Assembly (NCBI GenBank): GCA_026419785.1
Contig: JAODTK010002555.1
Location: 124,001-188,000 of the forward strand
Length of the DNA: 64,000 nucleotides
Direction of reading: 5' to 3'
Source: Sclerodactyla briareus
Lineage: Eukaryota > Echinodermata > Holothuroidea > Dendrochirotida > Sclerodactylidae
In this document: piece after piece, positions 46,540 through 57,530 of the stretch
How the letters are laid out: each line of letters begins with the position of its first letter
Position numbering within the stretch: the first letter of the stretch is position 1
Translations under genes and position numbers: made by a program
Notes under the pieces: generated by a model
Database searches by the model: none
Seen by the model: only the letters and a program-made list of their open reading frames with translations
What the model was told of the DNA's origin: nothing

Positions 46540-48340
46540 AGGACCTTGATTGACATAACGTTTTATGAAAAAATGCTACCTCGCTCATATGAAACATGTC
46601 CCGAAATTTCAGTATATAACACACAGTCACTAACAATGATTGCAGAAAATGTTAACGATTTGGCAGTTTCTTGGACCTCGATGACGTTGATGGGACATGA
46701 CGGTTTTTATGAAAAATGCCTGCCTCAATGTGATGCACCAAGCCCAAAAGCCATTAGTAATCAGGTACACCACCACCTATGCTATCGCCCAAATAGGTAT
46801 TAAAATCAACCTTAACCCCTTGAACTCAAGCAGGTGTGTCAGGATTGAAGCAAGAGTTGGGTTTTCCTCTCTATGTGCCGATGATAGAACGATCAATATC
46901 CAAAAATCGACAGTTTTATCTCTTTGGCCTGTAATTCCCAAAATAGCACATTTCCTAAAAACTGACATTTGACCTTTGACCTTTGACCTTGTTATAGATG
47001 GTGTTTGATTACTGAAACCCAAAAATTACCATGACAAATCTCTACCAGCACCCTAGCTGCATTCAGTCCAATTGTTACTGGCCATTTAACAAATTCAAAA
47101 ATTGTGTAATGTATGCACATTATTCAAATGAATGACCTTAAGTGACCTTACACTGTTGTTAAATTTATTTTTTTTCGGGGGATCAAAGGTGTAACCATCT
47201 CCACCAAGTTTAATGAGGATTCAAATGAACACGCCTACTGTTATTGCGAAAAGATATAAATATAAAATTTGACCCCTTGTAACTTCGAAAGTATGCGTCC
47301 GATCGAAGCGGGAGTTGGTTCCTCCATGAAGCACACAAAGGTCTATCACATAGCAAAAATAACCAGTCTTTCTATTTTTTTGGCCCGTACTTCCTTAAAT
47401 AACGCACATTATTCAAGACTAACTTAACCAAATGACCACCTGACAGAGGTCAAGTTGAGGTCAGAAGGGCACACACCATGCAGGTCACAATTATATGACA
47501 ATGGTGGAACCTTCCAGCCTTCAGGGATATTCAATTCTCCGATTATGGCAACAAAACGTTTTTGACCCCTAAGTGACCTTGACTGACCTTTAATGACCAT
47601 GGCAGTTTTCAGGAAAATTTGTAAAACTCTCCATGTGAGACAATCCACTCCTGGGAGCATTTGCATTCTGATGAACATGCCCAGTGCTATTGCAAAAAGT
47701 ACTAAAATCAGCCTTTGACCCCGATACGTGACTTTGATGACCTTCAAGTGACATGGCGGTTTTCATGAAAATTGTACTCTACATGTGATGCATCCATCTA
47801 GAAGCATATTTGCATTCCAATGAACACGCTGATGTTATTGCAAAAAGCTATTAAATTAAACTTTGGACTCCTTGTAACTACAAAGTATGCGTCCAATCGA
47901 AGACTGGAGTTGGTCTCCTCCATTAAAGCACACAAAGGTCTATTCACTATATCCAAAAAATAACAGTTTCTAATTTTTGGTTGCGGTACCTCTTAAAATA
48001 GAACATTTATTCAAGACTCAACTCTCAACCACACGACCACCCGAAGAGGTCAAATTGACGTCAGAGGTCCCACACATGGCAGGTCAAAATTATATCACAA
48101 TGGTGAACCTTCCAGCTTCACAGATTCAATTTTCCGATTAAGGACAGAAAACAGTTTTTTGACCCCTAAGTGACTTCGAATGGAAGATTAGTGACATTAA
48201 ATGACCTTGGGGCCCTCTCCCTACTGTAAAATTCATTGGGACTATAGATAAACCATCTCCACCAAGTGTCGTCACAATCCAACAAAAACTCAAAATATCG
48301 CAGAGAAATTATGCACCTCATTAAGACTACTTCAATTAGC
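46540..48340. repeat. Long degenerate tandem repeat rich in TGACCTTTGACC
   Basis: A block with GACCCCTTGTAACTTCGAAAGTATGCGTCC, GAAGCACACAAAGGTCTATCAC, CCAAAAATAACAGT and CATTATTCAAGACT starts near 46800, 47259 and 47849. A second block, CATGGCGGTTTTCATGAAAAT, TGATGCATC and AGCATATTTGCATTCC, occurs near 46700, 47600 and 47755. Units alternate irregularly, spaced 460-590 bp. Open frames within it are not genes. Confidence 0.75.
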
Positions 48341-48609
48341 ATATATCAGGCCAGGACTCTGAACGACTTCGTGTACTCTTCATAGCTTGTTACTATACCT
48401 GAAGGCATCACAAATGCATCTACGCTTCAAGAGATATCTGTACACACGCTTCCGGGCCAATTTTAATTAAATATGCAAAGTTATGCAAATGAGAATGGTC
48501 TTTTGGGCTGAAAAGTGGATGCACATCGGCAAACTCTTCACCGCACACGTCCACAAGAAGGTCCCAGCATGATGGCCTTTCACGGTTCAGGAGAATCTAA
48601 CACAATACG

Positions 48610-48641
<32 letters not shown>

Positions 48642-49200
48642 CACAACAAGGGACCACTATGCATCTCCTTGAACAAAGTTCAGGCGGAGACAAAAAATGA
48701 CAATGACACAGGTTTTTCTGATATGGTGCGCTCCGCTTAGATAGTAGACGAACTTCCCCCATGGGTAAAAGGGATTGTACGAAAACTGGCAGTGAACGCA
48801 GTAATGCATGCTTCCATTACTCTGCCGAACGGATGGGCAAGGAGGGGGGAAGGACATGCACCCAGGCCCCTGTAAATACGCTGCGGCTCCATCCCTATTT
48901 GCTCACTTTCATTTCAATTGTACATTTTTCTTCTTCGGCTTCCTACTCTCGCTCTTCTATAGTGACATCACCATAATTTTCTTCATAGCCTCCATTCCAA
49001 CGGGTAATAACCATCCGGTTCCTTCTCCTATACATCATGATATCCACGTTTCTAGAACGAGATAATGGACATATACCAAACGATCATGGATCTTACCCAG
49101 AGCGCTTGATTGGTCTACCGAAAACTATCGCTCGCGACACTCGGCGACAAGTGACAAAAGTGAAATTATTTCAACTCAAAAAAATCGCGTCGCGGCCCGC
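48341..49200. other. Mixed repeats: (GACA)n at 48608-48638 and a GGCGCTCCGC-family word
   Basis: GACAGACAGACAGACAGACA is followed by CAAACACACAAC. TGGTGCGCTCCGCTTAGATAG at 48723 links to the G-rich family. A plus-strand open frame at 48808-49065 is unsupported. Confidence 0.55.
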
Positions 49201-49349
49201 GCGGTGTGAAAAGACCTAACTAATCTTAGTGTTTTCAACTTTTTTATCGCGTCGCCCAATCGCCATTCGCGTCGCGCGCCGGCGTGAAAGCGCCTCTATC
49301 CTCCAGTACCGTACAGTAGGTACATGGAGGTGAATGATTGGTATATTAC

Positions 49350-49441
49350 CTTGTCGAGCATTAGGTTTCATGTTGGCCAGTCCCATATCTAAGCTGTTGT
49401 ATGCACCAGCATAGCTCCTTCTGGAATTTCTCTGCAGCAGA
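49350..49441 (-). CDS. C8orf33/UPF0488-like gene, internal exon (first recognised)
   Basis: The acceptor TTGTTCATCTCCCAG precedes 49441 and the donor GTAATA follows 49350. The frame reads SAAEKFQKELCWCIQQL and, after one extra base in CTTAGAT, DMGLANMKPNARQ. As I recall it, human C8orf33 has QELAWCVEQLELGL in this place; the Trp-Cys pair and the spacing to the next exon agree. Corrected length gives phase 1 at the donor, matching the exon at 36338. The upstream exon must end in phase 0 and would carry the family's basic N-terminal region. I could not find it in 49442-64000. The donor is about 55 bp from the end of the 8.3-kb element. Confidence 0.75.
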
Positions 49442-49639
49442 CTGGGAGATGAACAAAAACAAACCCCCTAATTAGACATATACAGTAATAAGATCCAGTT
49501 CTTATAAAGCACTCTATCCCTGCTGACAGAGAGCGGATTACAAAGAATACCAATCATGGTTAAACAGGTATGTCTCTGACGATCCGGTGAGTAAGTTGAT
49601 TGTCGAAAGGGGATGCAGGGTGTACTCAGTATCTTCAAA
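49442..49639 (-). other. Presumed intron upstream of the first recognised exon
   Basis: Contains the branch/polypyrimidine region of the acceptor. GCACTCTATCCCTGCTGACAGAG near 49509 may be a small LINE-tail piece. Confidence 0.4.
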
Positions 49640-49644
49640 GGTCA

Positions 49645-50045
49645 ACTACCGAGCCGGTTGGCACAATTGGTTAAGCACAGCCTTCACCCGGGAGGAAAAA
49701 AACTGGATCTGATTTCTAGGTGGGTTATACCAAAGGACTTTAAAAATATGGAACCTGATGCCTTCTTGTGGGCACTCAGCAAGGGATGGAGCAGGGACAA
49801 CGAGGGGTAGCAATTAACCCTCACCCCCACATTAGGTACCACCAGAGACTTGCCTATTCATGTACCTGGTGAGGGTCCAGCGTGACATAAGGTTGAAGTA
49901 TCCAGGTCTTGCACCCCTTGCTGGGGCTTTGAATAGGATCGATCTATGTCGGCAAGTATACCATAACAAGGCGATCGCCAAAAAGTGTCTTGCATGGTTG
50001 TGAGAACGGTGGATTCTCTATTCACTACCCTACACACTATACACA
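49645..50045 (+). mobile_element. tRNA-derived SINE
   Basis: At 49651-49715 the order is CCGAGCCGGTTGGCACAATT, GGTTAAGCACAGCC, CACCCGGGAGG and GGATCTGATTTC. This is an A-box-like TTGGCACAATTGG and a decayed B box at tRNA spacing. The body (GGTGGGTTATACC, ACCTGGTGAGGGTCC) is tRNA-unrelated. It is distinct from the SINE at 4645 by its head sequence. Confidence 0.6.
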
Positions 50046-50649
50046 ACCAAATAGTTCAAGCAGGCCATCGTCAGGTCAAACGAAACATCTCATATTCACA
50101 TGTAACACTAAAATTCCTAAAATAACTGACCAATAAGTTTGACTCTATTACAAAAGTCCTTAATTGCTTTTCTTCTTCATGCACCCCCCCACTTTCTCTC
50201 CATAAATACACAAATTTGAATAAAGTTTTACCCCCATCAGGTCACAACTCACTTTTTGACTCAAATCCATGAAATGTGCTAAATTCCCCTTAGCAGCCCG
50301 GCTTCTTGCCTTTTGAAATCGAAATGCTTCATATATCATTGCCCTTTTATTTTCCAAGCAGCAGGACATGCTATCCCCCCCTGCCAGACCGCAAAATACG
50401 CCTCCCCCGCCTCCCCCACACACCACACAAAACTATCCCAAGCAGCAGTAAAGGATGTCCCAAAATATATCTTTACGGAAACTCCACATTGTCCCAAGTC
50501 TCCAGGCAAGTAGAGAGGGGAAAAAAAATTGTTACAGTATGCTAAGTCTCATCAACTAATCAAATCGGTTGGGTATGAGAGGGTTTGCTGTGGGAGCTTA
50601 TTTATAACAGCACAATTGTCAAAGCAGCTATGGTTTACTCGTTCCTCCG
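50046..50649. other. No gene recognised
   Basis: A minus-strand open frame at 50160-50426 has a glycine run and YEAFRFQKARSRAAKGNL, with no splice sites in register, so it is not assigned to the C8orf33-like gene. Confidence 0.35.
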
Positions 50650-51260
50650 TGCTTATTCTAACAGAAGCTATATGATGGGATTCAATCAAAATTCATGAAC
50701 ATCAAAAAATTCAGATTCAGAAAATGTAAAAGGACCATACGTAATGAGTTTGGCAAAAATTCTTACCAATTTGGATATTGGAATAAATTATGCAAATTAG
50801 GCACATACAAGATTGATAAACAGCAGTAAAATTGTCACAGGAGTAGGGTTACTGTTCCTCAGGTCTTATTCTAACAGATTGCGAGTATATGTTTTTTTGT
50901 GGAATTCAAATTCCTGAACATTCAACTACATCAGATCCAGAAAACGTTAAGGACCCTACCAAGTTGGCGAAATTCTTACAGAGTGAAATTGGAATATAAT
51001 ATGCAAATTAGACACATACAATGACCTACTGACCCCAGTTGTACTTCAAATATATCGAGACCAACGGTGGATCACATCTACCAAGTTTGTGGAAACCAAC
51101 AAACTTTCAAAAATTGCGTAAAATCTGCAAATTAGACACATAAATTACCCAGTGACACGAATTCACTTTTAAAATTTCTCGGGAACCATTAGTTAGACCA
51201 CACCACCAAGTTTCGTTTAATTCGACAAATTGGCATAAATATGCAAATTTGACCTCTTAA
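50650..51260. repeat. Degenerate tandem repeat, about 190-220-bp unit, three copies
   Basis: ATTCAAATTCCTGAACATTCAA-, CAGATTCAGAAAACGTTAA-, AAGTTTGGCAAAATTCTTAC- and ATATGCAAATTAGACACATA-type pieces occur in this order at about 50680-50800 and 50905-51020. Partial copies follow to 51260. Confidence 0.65.
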
Positions 51261-51479
51261 TAGCATAATTCAGGCTGAAAATCTAATCAGTCCATTACCT
51301 TCATCCGGTCATACTGCCAAACTACATCATGTAGCACATACCGGTTCTTGCATAATCTGCTAACTCACCCACACCTCGAAATCTCCCTTGAGCTTCAACA
51401 ATGAATTACATTGAATAAGCTAACTATCCCAACTTAATAATTGACCTTGCTGCCCAAAAATCTAATCAGACGAGTGTAA

Positions 51480-51650
51480 ACAACCCCGGTGCCTACCACA
51501 CAGAATGTCATCATAATCGGCCTCACGGTTTGTGGAGAAAGATGCGAACAAGAAAGTGTGACAAACACACACACACACAGTCACACACACACACACAGGC
51601 CATAGTGACCACTAAGTCGTCTTCCTGAAGTCATCAGGCAAGACAAAAAT
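51480..51650. repeat. CA-microsatellite repeat, diverged copy
   Basis: Two CA runs (51567-51580 and 51584-51597) are flanked by AAAGTGTGACAAA and GTCTTCCTGAAGTCATC-AGGCAAGACAAAAAT. Confidence 0.6.
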
Positions 51651-52769
51651 TCTACAATTATAACCCTGCGGAGGGTGGAAATGTCTTGCTGAAAGACCAC
51701 ACTAGAAAAGCTGTGCCGTGCATACTGGTACCAGGATTAAAATCCCAAATTTATCCAACTAACCAACTAAGCTAATCCAGATCAATCTTATGCAATATCT
51801 AATTTTCTATCCACAAACTACAGTATTCCATATACGATTGAAAATTACAATGTTGGCGCCAAAATAGCTGGATTTCTCCCTCAAAAAGGCCATGTATGGG
51901 GGATTCGTGCATTATTCGGATGCTAATATAGCCAAAGTCTGTATCATTCCTAAACATCAGGACATATGTATACATTATTGAAGGCATTAAAATCCTCCTT
52001 CCATATTGTCTCATGAGAGACAGAGAGCACCGCAGGCCACAAACGTGGGTGAGTGATTATACTAAAATAATATTTGATCAAAGTTCCATTCAGCCTTCAT
52101 TTCATTCCCCTTTTCAGCCATGAAGCTACCCATATGTAGTAATCTATTGTATTGATGTATAAAATTACAATTGAGAAAAAAATCTGTTGAAAAAATAGTA
52201 TTAGGTCAACCTTTGTAATTTCGTGGAAATATATGTATGTAGGTACCTGTGGCGGACAGGAATATATATATTTAATTGGTGGCCAGCTTTTTTGAAAAGT
52301 TTGCGATATACTCACATTACGAACGCGAAAACAACTGCTTCAGGAGAACATAAATTGAGCTTGGCCCCAGATAAAAATGTATGGCACACAGTCACCAGCC
52401 CTGTAAAGGGGAAGGGTTACAATCCCAGAACAACAGATTACTTTGACCTGACAATGAAGCCATAAAATGTTCAAAACATCAACACTAACCCTAAACATCA
52501 ATCAGGCACAAGGTAGCTTCATAACCCCCAGTGAGTATTGTTCGGATGGAAACCCATGCAGTCGTTGACAAGAATAAATGGGCAGTTTCATACGGTGACA
52601 GACTGACATTGGGAAGGAATTTTAAATTACTGTTAATTGCTCTGTAAATCATCATCGAATGGACAGGATCAAGTGGTAATGTTTGGGATGTTTTGTGGCA
52701 ATGACTAGAGATCTTCACAGCCATTACTCTAGCACTGAGACAGGGTATTCATGGTGATGTGATCTCTAT
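51651..52769. other. No gene recognised
   Basis: The open frames at 51799-52014, 52223-52465 and 52491-52724 are unsupported. TATATATATTT lies at 52263-52273. Confidence 0.4.
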
Positions 52770-52770
52770 T

Positions 52771-53370
52771 AAAGGGCAACTGCAGGCTTGGCTCCAACAG
52801 AGGTCATATTGTGGAGGAATGCACAAAACGTATCTATAGGTCCAAAACCCCATTCAATATGATGTTTCTTTGGGAGGATGGCCAAGTTTGGGCCATTAGG
52901 CAGAGAAATTGCGGGAGAATCCCAATTGCGCAAAACGCATGACGTCACACATGGACAACGCAGGAAATTATTGTTTTTTAAGTATTTGAGTGTTTCATTT
53001 TGTTGAATAAAGTCAAAGCTTAGCCCAAAGTTCTGTTGTCCATCTTTTTCTCACCAGAGTAACCATCAATACCTACCAACACACTACAGGCAATCGCTCC
53101 AATAGAATAATGTTTTTAGAAAGTGAATTTTTGATGTGAATTTCAATAGAAAACAAAGAATGTTTTGCAGGGTTGTGCAATAGTCATCACTTATGATGCA
53201 TGATGGGATGCATTCGATCTTGCGAAATACTCATGCCTCACAACACACAAATTCAAATGACTATAACTCCGCACCGGAAAGTCCTAGTCAACTTCCGGTT
53301 TGGACTGAGCATTCAGTTTTTATCCAGCTATTAAAGTAGTCCTTAAAACAAGTCCCTGCAGTTGTCCTTC
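52771..53370. mobile_element. AAAGGACAACTGCAGG-family element, copy 2 (about 600 bp)
   Basis: The left end AAAGGGCAACTGCAGGC and right end CCTGCAGTTGTCCTT form TIRs of about 15 bp. The interior has CTATAGGTCCAAAACCCCA, GCCAAGTTTGGGCCATT, GCATGACGTCACAC and CCAACACACTACAGGCAATC, and is otherwise AT-rich. It is followed directly by copy 3 in the same orientation. Confidence 0.8.
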
Positions 53371-53942
53371 AAAGGACAACTGCAGGTCCAGAACAACAGA
53401 GGTAATCGTGGCGAATTGAAACTCGTATCTATAGGTCCAAAAACCCCAAGGTTCATTACTGGTCCATGTGGAGTTAGTGCCTTCAAAGTTTGGTTCCATT
53501 AACGCAGGGAAATTGGGGAGATCTCACGCACAATAACGCATGACGTCACACTCCGACAACCCGAATTATGTTACGTATTTCATTGTTCATTTTGTGACTA
53601 AATAGCAACATTTAGCTGAAGTCTGTGTCTTTCTCTACCAGAGTAACCCTCAACACCAACCAACCCACTACAGCAATCCTCTCCAAGGCATAAATGCTTT
53701 CCAGTGAAAATAAATGGCGGAATTTCAAAAAAAACAAAAGATTTTGACAGGGTTGTTTCAAGATAAAACATCTTCTATTATGCATGACGGGAGCTTTTCT
53801 ATCTTGGCAATACACATGCACAAAAACTCAAAGAATGCAAACTCCATAACAAAAAGTTGTATGGGTTTGGACTGAAGCATTCAGTTCTCTCCAGCTAATA
53901 TATTAGCATCTTTATAATTATCCTGCAGGTGCCTTTAAACGA
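53371..53942. mobile_element. AAAGGACAACTGCAGG-family element, copy 3 (about 570 bp)
   Basis: Begins AAAGGACAACTGCAGGTCC immediately after copy 2 and ends CCTGCAGGTGCCTTTAAA. The internal order matches copy 2, including GCATGACGTCACAC and CCAACCCACTACAGCAATC. The two abutting copies may reflect insertion into a preferred site or tandem duplication. Confidence 0.8.
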
Positions 53943-54406
53943 CTGAAATCACAGCAAGCCTATGATCATGATGACGTGGTATGTAGCTTTCTGGAAATGC
54001 CCTCAATGCAATCACCATGGAATTCTACACATCACTAGTAATAGGGAATAAAAATACAAGCAGTGTTATTACTGTGACAGAATGAATCCAACTGATAGAC
54101 GCGCACTGCTTCGGAAGATCTTTTCCCAATGGCTAGTGGTTATGTTGTAAACAAAAACAAAATGTCCCACGTTTCCCCGAAAAGAGTACCACCGAAAACA
54201 TTCATTGGAGACAGGTACAGTAAGTAGTATGGGAATATCCTGCAAGGGTGATACACACACAGACTGACACTGGCAGTAAACTGGAGAGCTAGCTATAAAT
54301 TAGGAATTAAATTTCGGTGATTGGGCTACATGGCACTAACAGAGAAATGAAATATTATAATCATACAGGACAGTACCATATTAGCTTAAATTTCAGGTGA
54401 TACGAT
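53943..54406. other. No gene recognised
   Basis: Spacer between two elements. No motif found. Confidence 0.4.
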
Positions 54407-54840
54407 AAGGGCCGGTCACACTTACGATATCGTGTCGTGCAACGAATCCTCCCAATATTATTAGTTCAGGCCGATTCATACCGGGCCATTACTATGAACG
54501 GGCTGGAAACCACCCTGCCGCATGGAATGAGACTTGATTCGCATTTGCCAAACCATTCCAGTGTGGAAAAGCCCTTCCGGCATTTGGATGAATCCACATA
54601 TTTCCTATATATCGTTGAGCTCAACGATTTAGCGTACGACTCTTACATTTTTCGATATGACGTTCTTAGGAATGGCGGTTTTTTTGTTAGAACACTTTCG
54701 ATCTTGAGAAGGTATTGTGATTAAGTACTATATGCATGATAATTGTTACCACACAGACCCTCTCCTTCCTGGTCAGGCATGAAATCTATAAAAGATTTGG
54801 ATAGCGAACGATAGAAAATCGGTATAGTGTGACAGCCCTT
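54407..54840. mobile_element. Inverted-repeat element, 434 bp
   Basis: The left end AAGGGCCGGTCACACTTACG and the right end, reversed, AAGGGCTGTCACACTATACC pair over about 20 bp. The interior has an open frame (54437-54724) that I take as chance. The flanks do not show a convincing duplication. Confidence 0.65.
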
Positions 54841-54992
54841 TCTGATGCAGTAATTCAAAGGGGCACTCTGTAGAAATTGATAGAATTGAATAAGCCTTAA
54901 ATACATTACCACATAGATAGTGTCACTGGAAACCTCTTACCAACTTCTCATAGTGCACCACTTTGAAGGTACCAGTCATATGGGGGATCTAC

Positions 54993-55839
54993 AGGGTAGG
55001 GGGAGGTGGGGCACAGTGGCGCATGGGGCCAGTGATCACATCAAAATTTTTTCAAGCATTAGGGGAATAATTTCATTCACCCAACCCTTTATTTTGTCGT
55101 AGCCTTACTACCAGTATTAGTTGAAGGAAAAATATTTTGGGCTGCTGTTAATTAACTGTCAGCTATAGGAAAATTTGGTTTTATGAAGCAGAACTATTTT
55201 TGACCCATCACAATTCTGACCCCATTAAAAATATGCTACAGTAGGATCTGTTGAACTTGTTTCCATTATCGTGCACTTGGTGTTGATAACTACTTATGGA
55301 CTATAAACTGGGATTCAGCTCTAGATTGTTCTCAGACAGTGTGCAATTGAGATTAGGTCAGGTTAGGTCGGGCACAACAGGGATCGGTACCACAGTAGGT
55401 ATATTTTTTGTTATAATGGAAAAGGTGATTGACATCCGGAACGGTAATGATGTTATTACTTCGATGTAACTGGTAGTTTTGCTGTTAATTCCCCCCCCCC
55501 CCCCCCCAAATACCAGTCGTAGGCCTGTATGGTATCACCGCAGGTGCGAGATAGGACAAATCATTTTATTTATGGTGATCCACTGTGCCCGTGAGTCACG
55601 GTGCCCCATACCATTGGTGCGGAAGTTAGCTGGATGAGAGGGTGGTCTTGTATAAACTAGATGCCAGTAGGTACTCTTTGTACAGAACTTTTGTTTTTAT
55701 AATCATCTGGGTCATTATTGTGCATGGGGTCACAACACATTACCACGATTAAGTCACATCGGATATAAATTAATTTAAAGGGTGGAATTGTCAATTATAA
55801 AAATTTCTGAGTCACTGTGCCCCCCCCCCCCCTCCACTA
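54993..55839. mobile_element. Element with GGGGCACAGTG termini, about 850 bp
   Basis: Left AGGGGGAGGTGGGGCACAGTG (54998-55018) mirrors right CACTGTGCC followed by C12-C14 and TCCA (55814-55836). CACTGTGCCC/CACGGTGCCCC words also lie at 55583-55607 and TACTGTGCCCAC at 55918, so the motif is repeated internally and beyond the right end. Class unknown. Confidence 0.5.
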
Positions 55840-56174
55840 CTCTATTATCTTCAAGATATGATAGGAGAGCTAAGCACAAAGAAATTTGATTTCCCCAAGA
55901 ATCATAAAAACCACGTTACTGTGCCCACACAATGTTCATTTTCACAACAAAATTGTCATTCAATATTGAATATCCCCAAAAAGGTCATTTGTGGTGGATT
56001 ATGGCAATTCTTCAAAATTGAGCCCAATAACCTGATTGGGAATTGCAATTGAAAATGCATTTGTTATTTTCAACATAAGAGATCAGTATGCCTTGAATGA
56101 CCTGGTTTATCTTTGACCAGATCCCTGAAACACCCATAGGAAGCATAGTCCATGATACAAAGGATGATTGTAAT

Positions 56175-56640
56175 CCAAATTTCATTCATTTTCATTTATT
56201 CGTCTATACAAGAAAATGTATAAGGCAGGCCACTAGAAAGCACAGTAGACTGTCGAATCAATGCTAGTGAGAAACAAACAAGAGTCTTACAGTAATATAA
56301 TGTAAACAGAATAATACAACTAACATAGATGTAAGGTGTAAACGAGATAATGAAATCATCAATTCTGATATGATAACTCTCCAAACAGGTATGATTTTAA
56401 TTTGTCTTAACCAGGAATAACGAGATACCCAAACTTTGCGTATCGGTAGATCGAACCAGATTCTGTTGCAAAAGTTGTTCATTAGGAACCTTCCATGTGT
56501 GCGCTATGTCTAGTGACTGAAAAGCGAGCACGCCTCCTCTGGTGTTGACACTGGTGATTACATTGTCTCTGGGGTTAATATACAGATGACAAATATCCAG
56601 CAGCATGCCGTTAACAAATCCAACCAAATTTGTAGGAAGA
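56175..56640 (-). mobile_element. 3' remnant of a non-LTR retrotransposon (C-terminal region and tail)
   Basis: On the minus strand NTRGGVLAFQSLDIAHTWK and, frame-shifted, LVRSTDTQSLGISLF match the general LINE ORF2 C-terminal pattern (NTRG, then a basic-aromatic block, then a hydrophobic end). The tail, reversed, ends AATAAATGAAAATGAATGAA near 56180. It is a different family from its neighbour at 56740-57530. Confidence 0.55.
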
Positions 56641-56739
56641 GAGGCATTTCACAGATTTTTTATATAGTTCATAGCTCTCAGCCCTCTCTAATAACCGTTG
56701 TCCAGAAAGACCTGAAGTACAGTTACTAGCACTGTCCAT

Positions 56740-57530
56740 GAATAAGAATATAAGGGGACTTGATAGAGCGCCTTAATGCAAAAAGCCTTAGGCACTTTAC
56801 AGACTAATAAACAAACAGAAAGGCGAATAGAAACAAAGAAGGAAACAAGAAAGACACGAAAGGAACAGAAAGACAGCCAAGGGGAGAAACACACAACAAA
56901 GACAGAACGAATGGATTAGTCAGACAGATAATGCTGGGTGAAGAGGAACGTTTTAAGACAAGACTTGAAAGTAGCCACAGACGGGGCCAGACGAATAGAT
57001 TTTGGGAGAGCATTCCATAAGTGAGGAGCAGCAGAAGCAAACGAATGATCCCCATAGAACTTGGGGACGATCGTGTCCAGAATTTGAGCTGATGCTTAGA
57101 TGCTGACCTTAAGCTTAGAAGGAACATGCAGCGGAACAAGCTCTGAGGATGGAATCAGGAGCTATACAGCTGCCAGCTTTGTAAGTGAGTAGGAAGAATT
57201 CTAAAAGCAATCTCTGACTATAGGGAGCCAGTGAAGCTGTAGAGCAGTGGAGGGATATGCACACAACGAGAAAACACAGAAGGAACAAGTCGAGCAGCAA
57301 GTTTTCCTCGATGAAGCTGGTAATGAGGTTGTCAGGGAGTCCAAACAACAAGAATTACAAGCATCCAGGCTAGATGTGGCAAAGGCATGGATCAGCATGG
57401 TGGTGGTCTTCTGATCGAAGTACTGACGATGATAACAACTGACCAAGATTGATATCACCAGCCTCATATGTAGGGCGAGTAGTATAGCAGCTCCCCACAT
57501 AAGGTACATCATGCTACTCGATCATCGTGG
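56740..57530 (-). mobile_element. CR1/L2-like LINE, C-terminal RT region and 3' end
   Basis: Reading across frames on the minus strand gives TTTMLIHAFATSSLDACNS (about 57365-57425), LFGLPDNLITSF (57315-57350), LHWLPIVRD (near 57225) and AAPHLWNALPKSIRLAPS (about 56985-57040), then FKSCLKTFLFTQHYL. These are the ordered motifs downstream of the catalytic RT core in CR1/L2 elements. The 3' end, reversed, reads AAGGCGCTCTATCAAGTCC near 56765-56790. It is 5'-truncated and frameshifted. Confidence 0.85.

Larger units (their letters stand above)
40999..49295. mobile_element. 8.3-kb stretch bounded by Harbinger-like compound TIRs and a CTA duplication
   Basis: The left end AGGCGCTTTCACAC at 40999 is followed by GGGCGCGACGCGACGCGAT. 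The right end, read in reverse from 49295, is AGGCGCTTTCACGCCGGCGC followed by GACGCGAATGGCGATT and GGGCGACGCGAT. Each end has a second, inner motif (GGACCTTTCACACCG at 41043; GGTCTTTTCACACCG reversed at 49204-49218). CTA flanks both sides (40996-40998, 49296-49298). It sits wholly inside an intron of the C8orf33-like gene. No intact transposase is found; the interior is mostly other repeats. It may be one nested element or two unrelated ends. Confidence 0.55.

Noticed and set aside
50160-50426. Upstream exon of the C8orf33-like gene
   Set aside because: No acceptor/donor in register and no family motif despite FRFQKARSR.
54437-54724. 95-codon plus-strand frame
   Set aside because: It fills a 434-bp MITE and shows no transposase motif.
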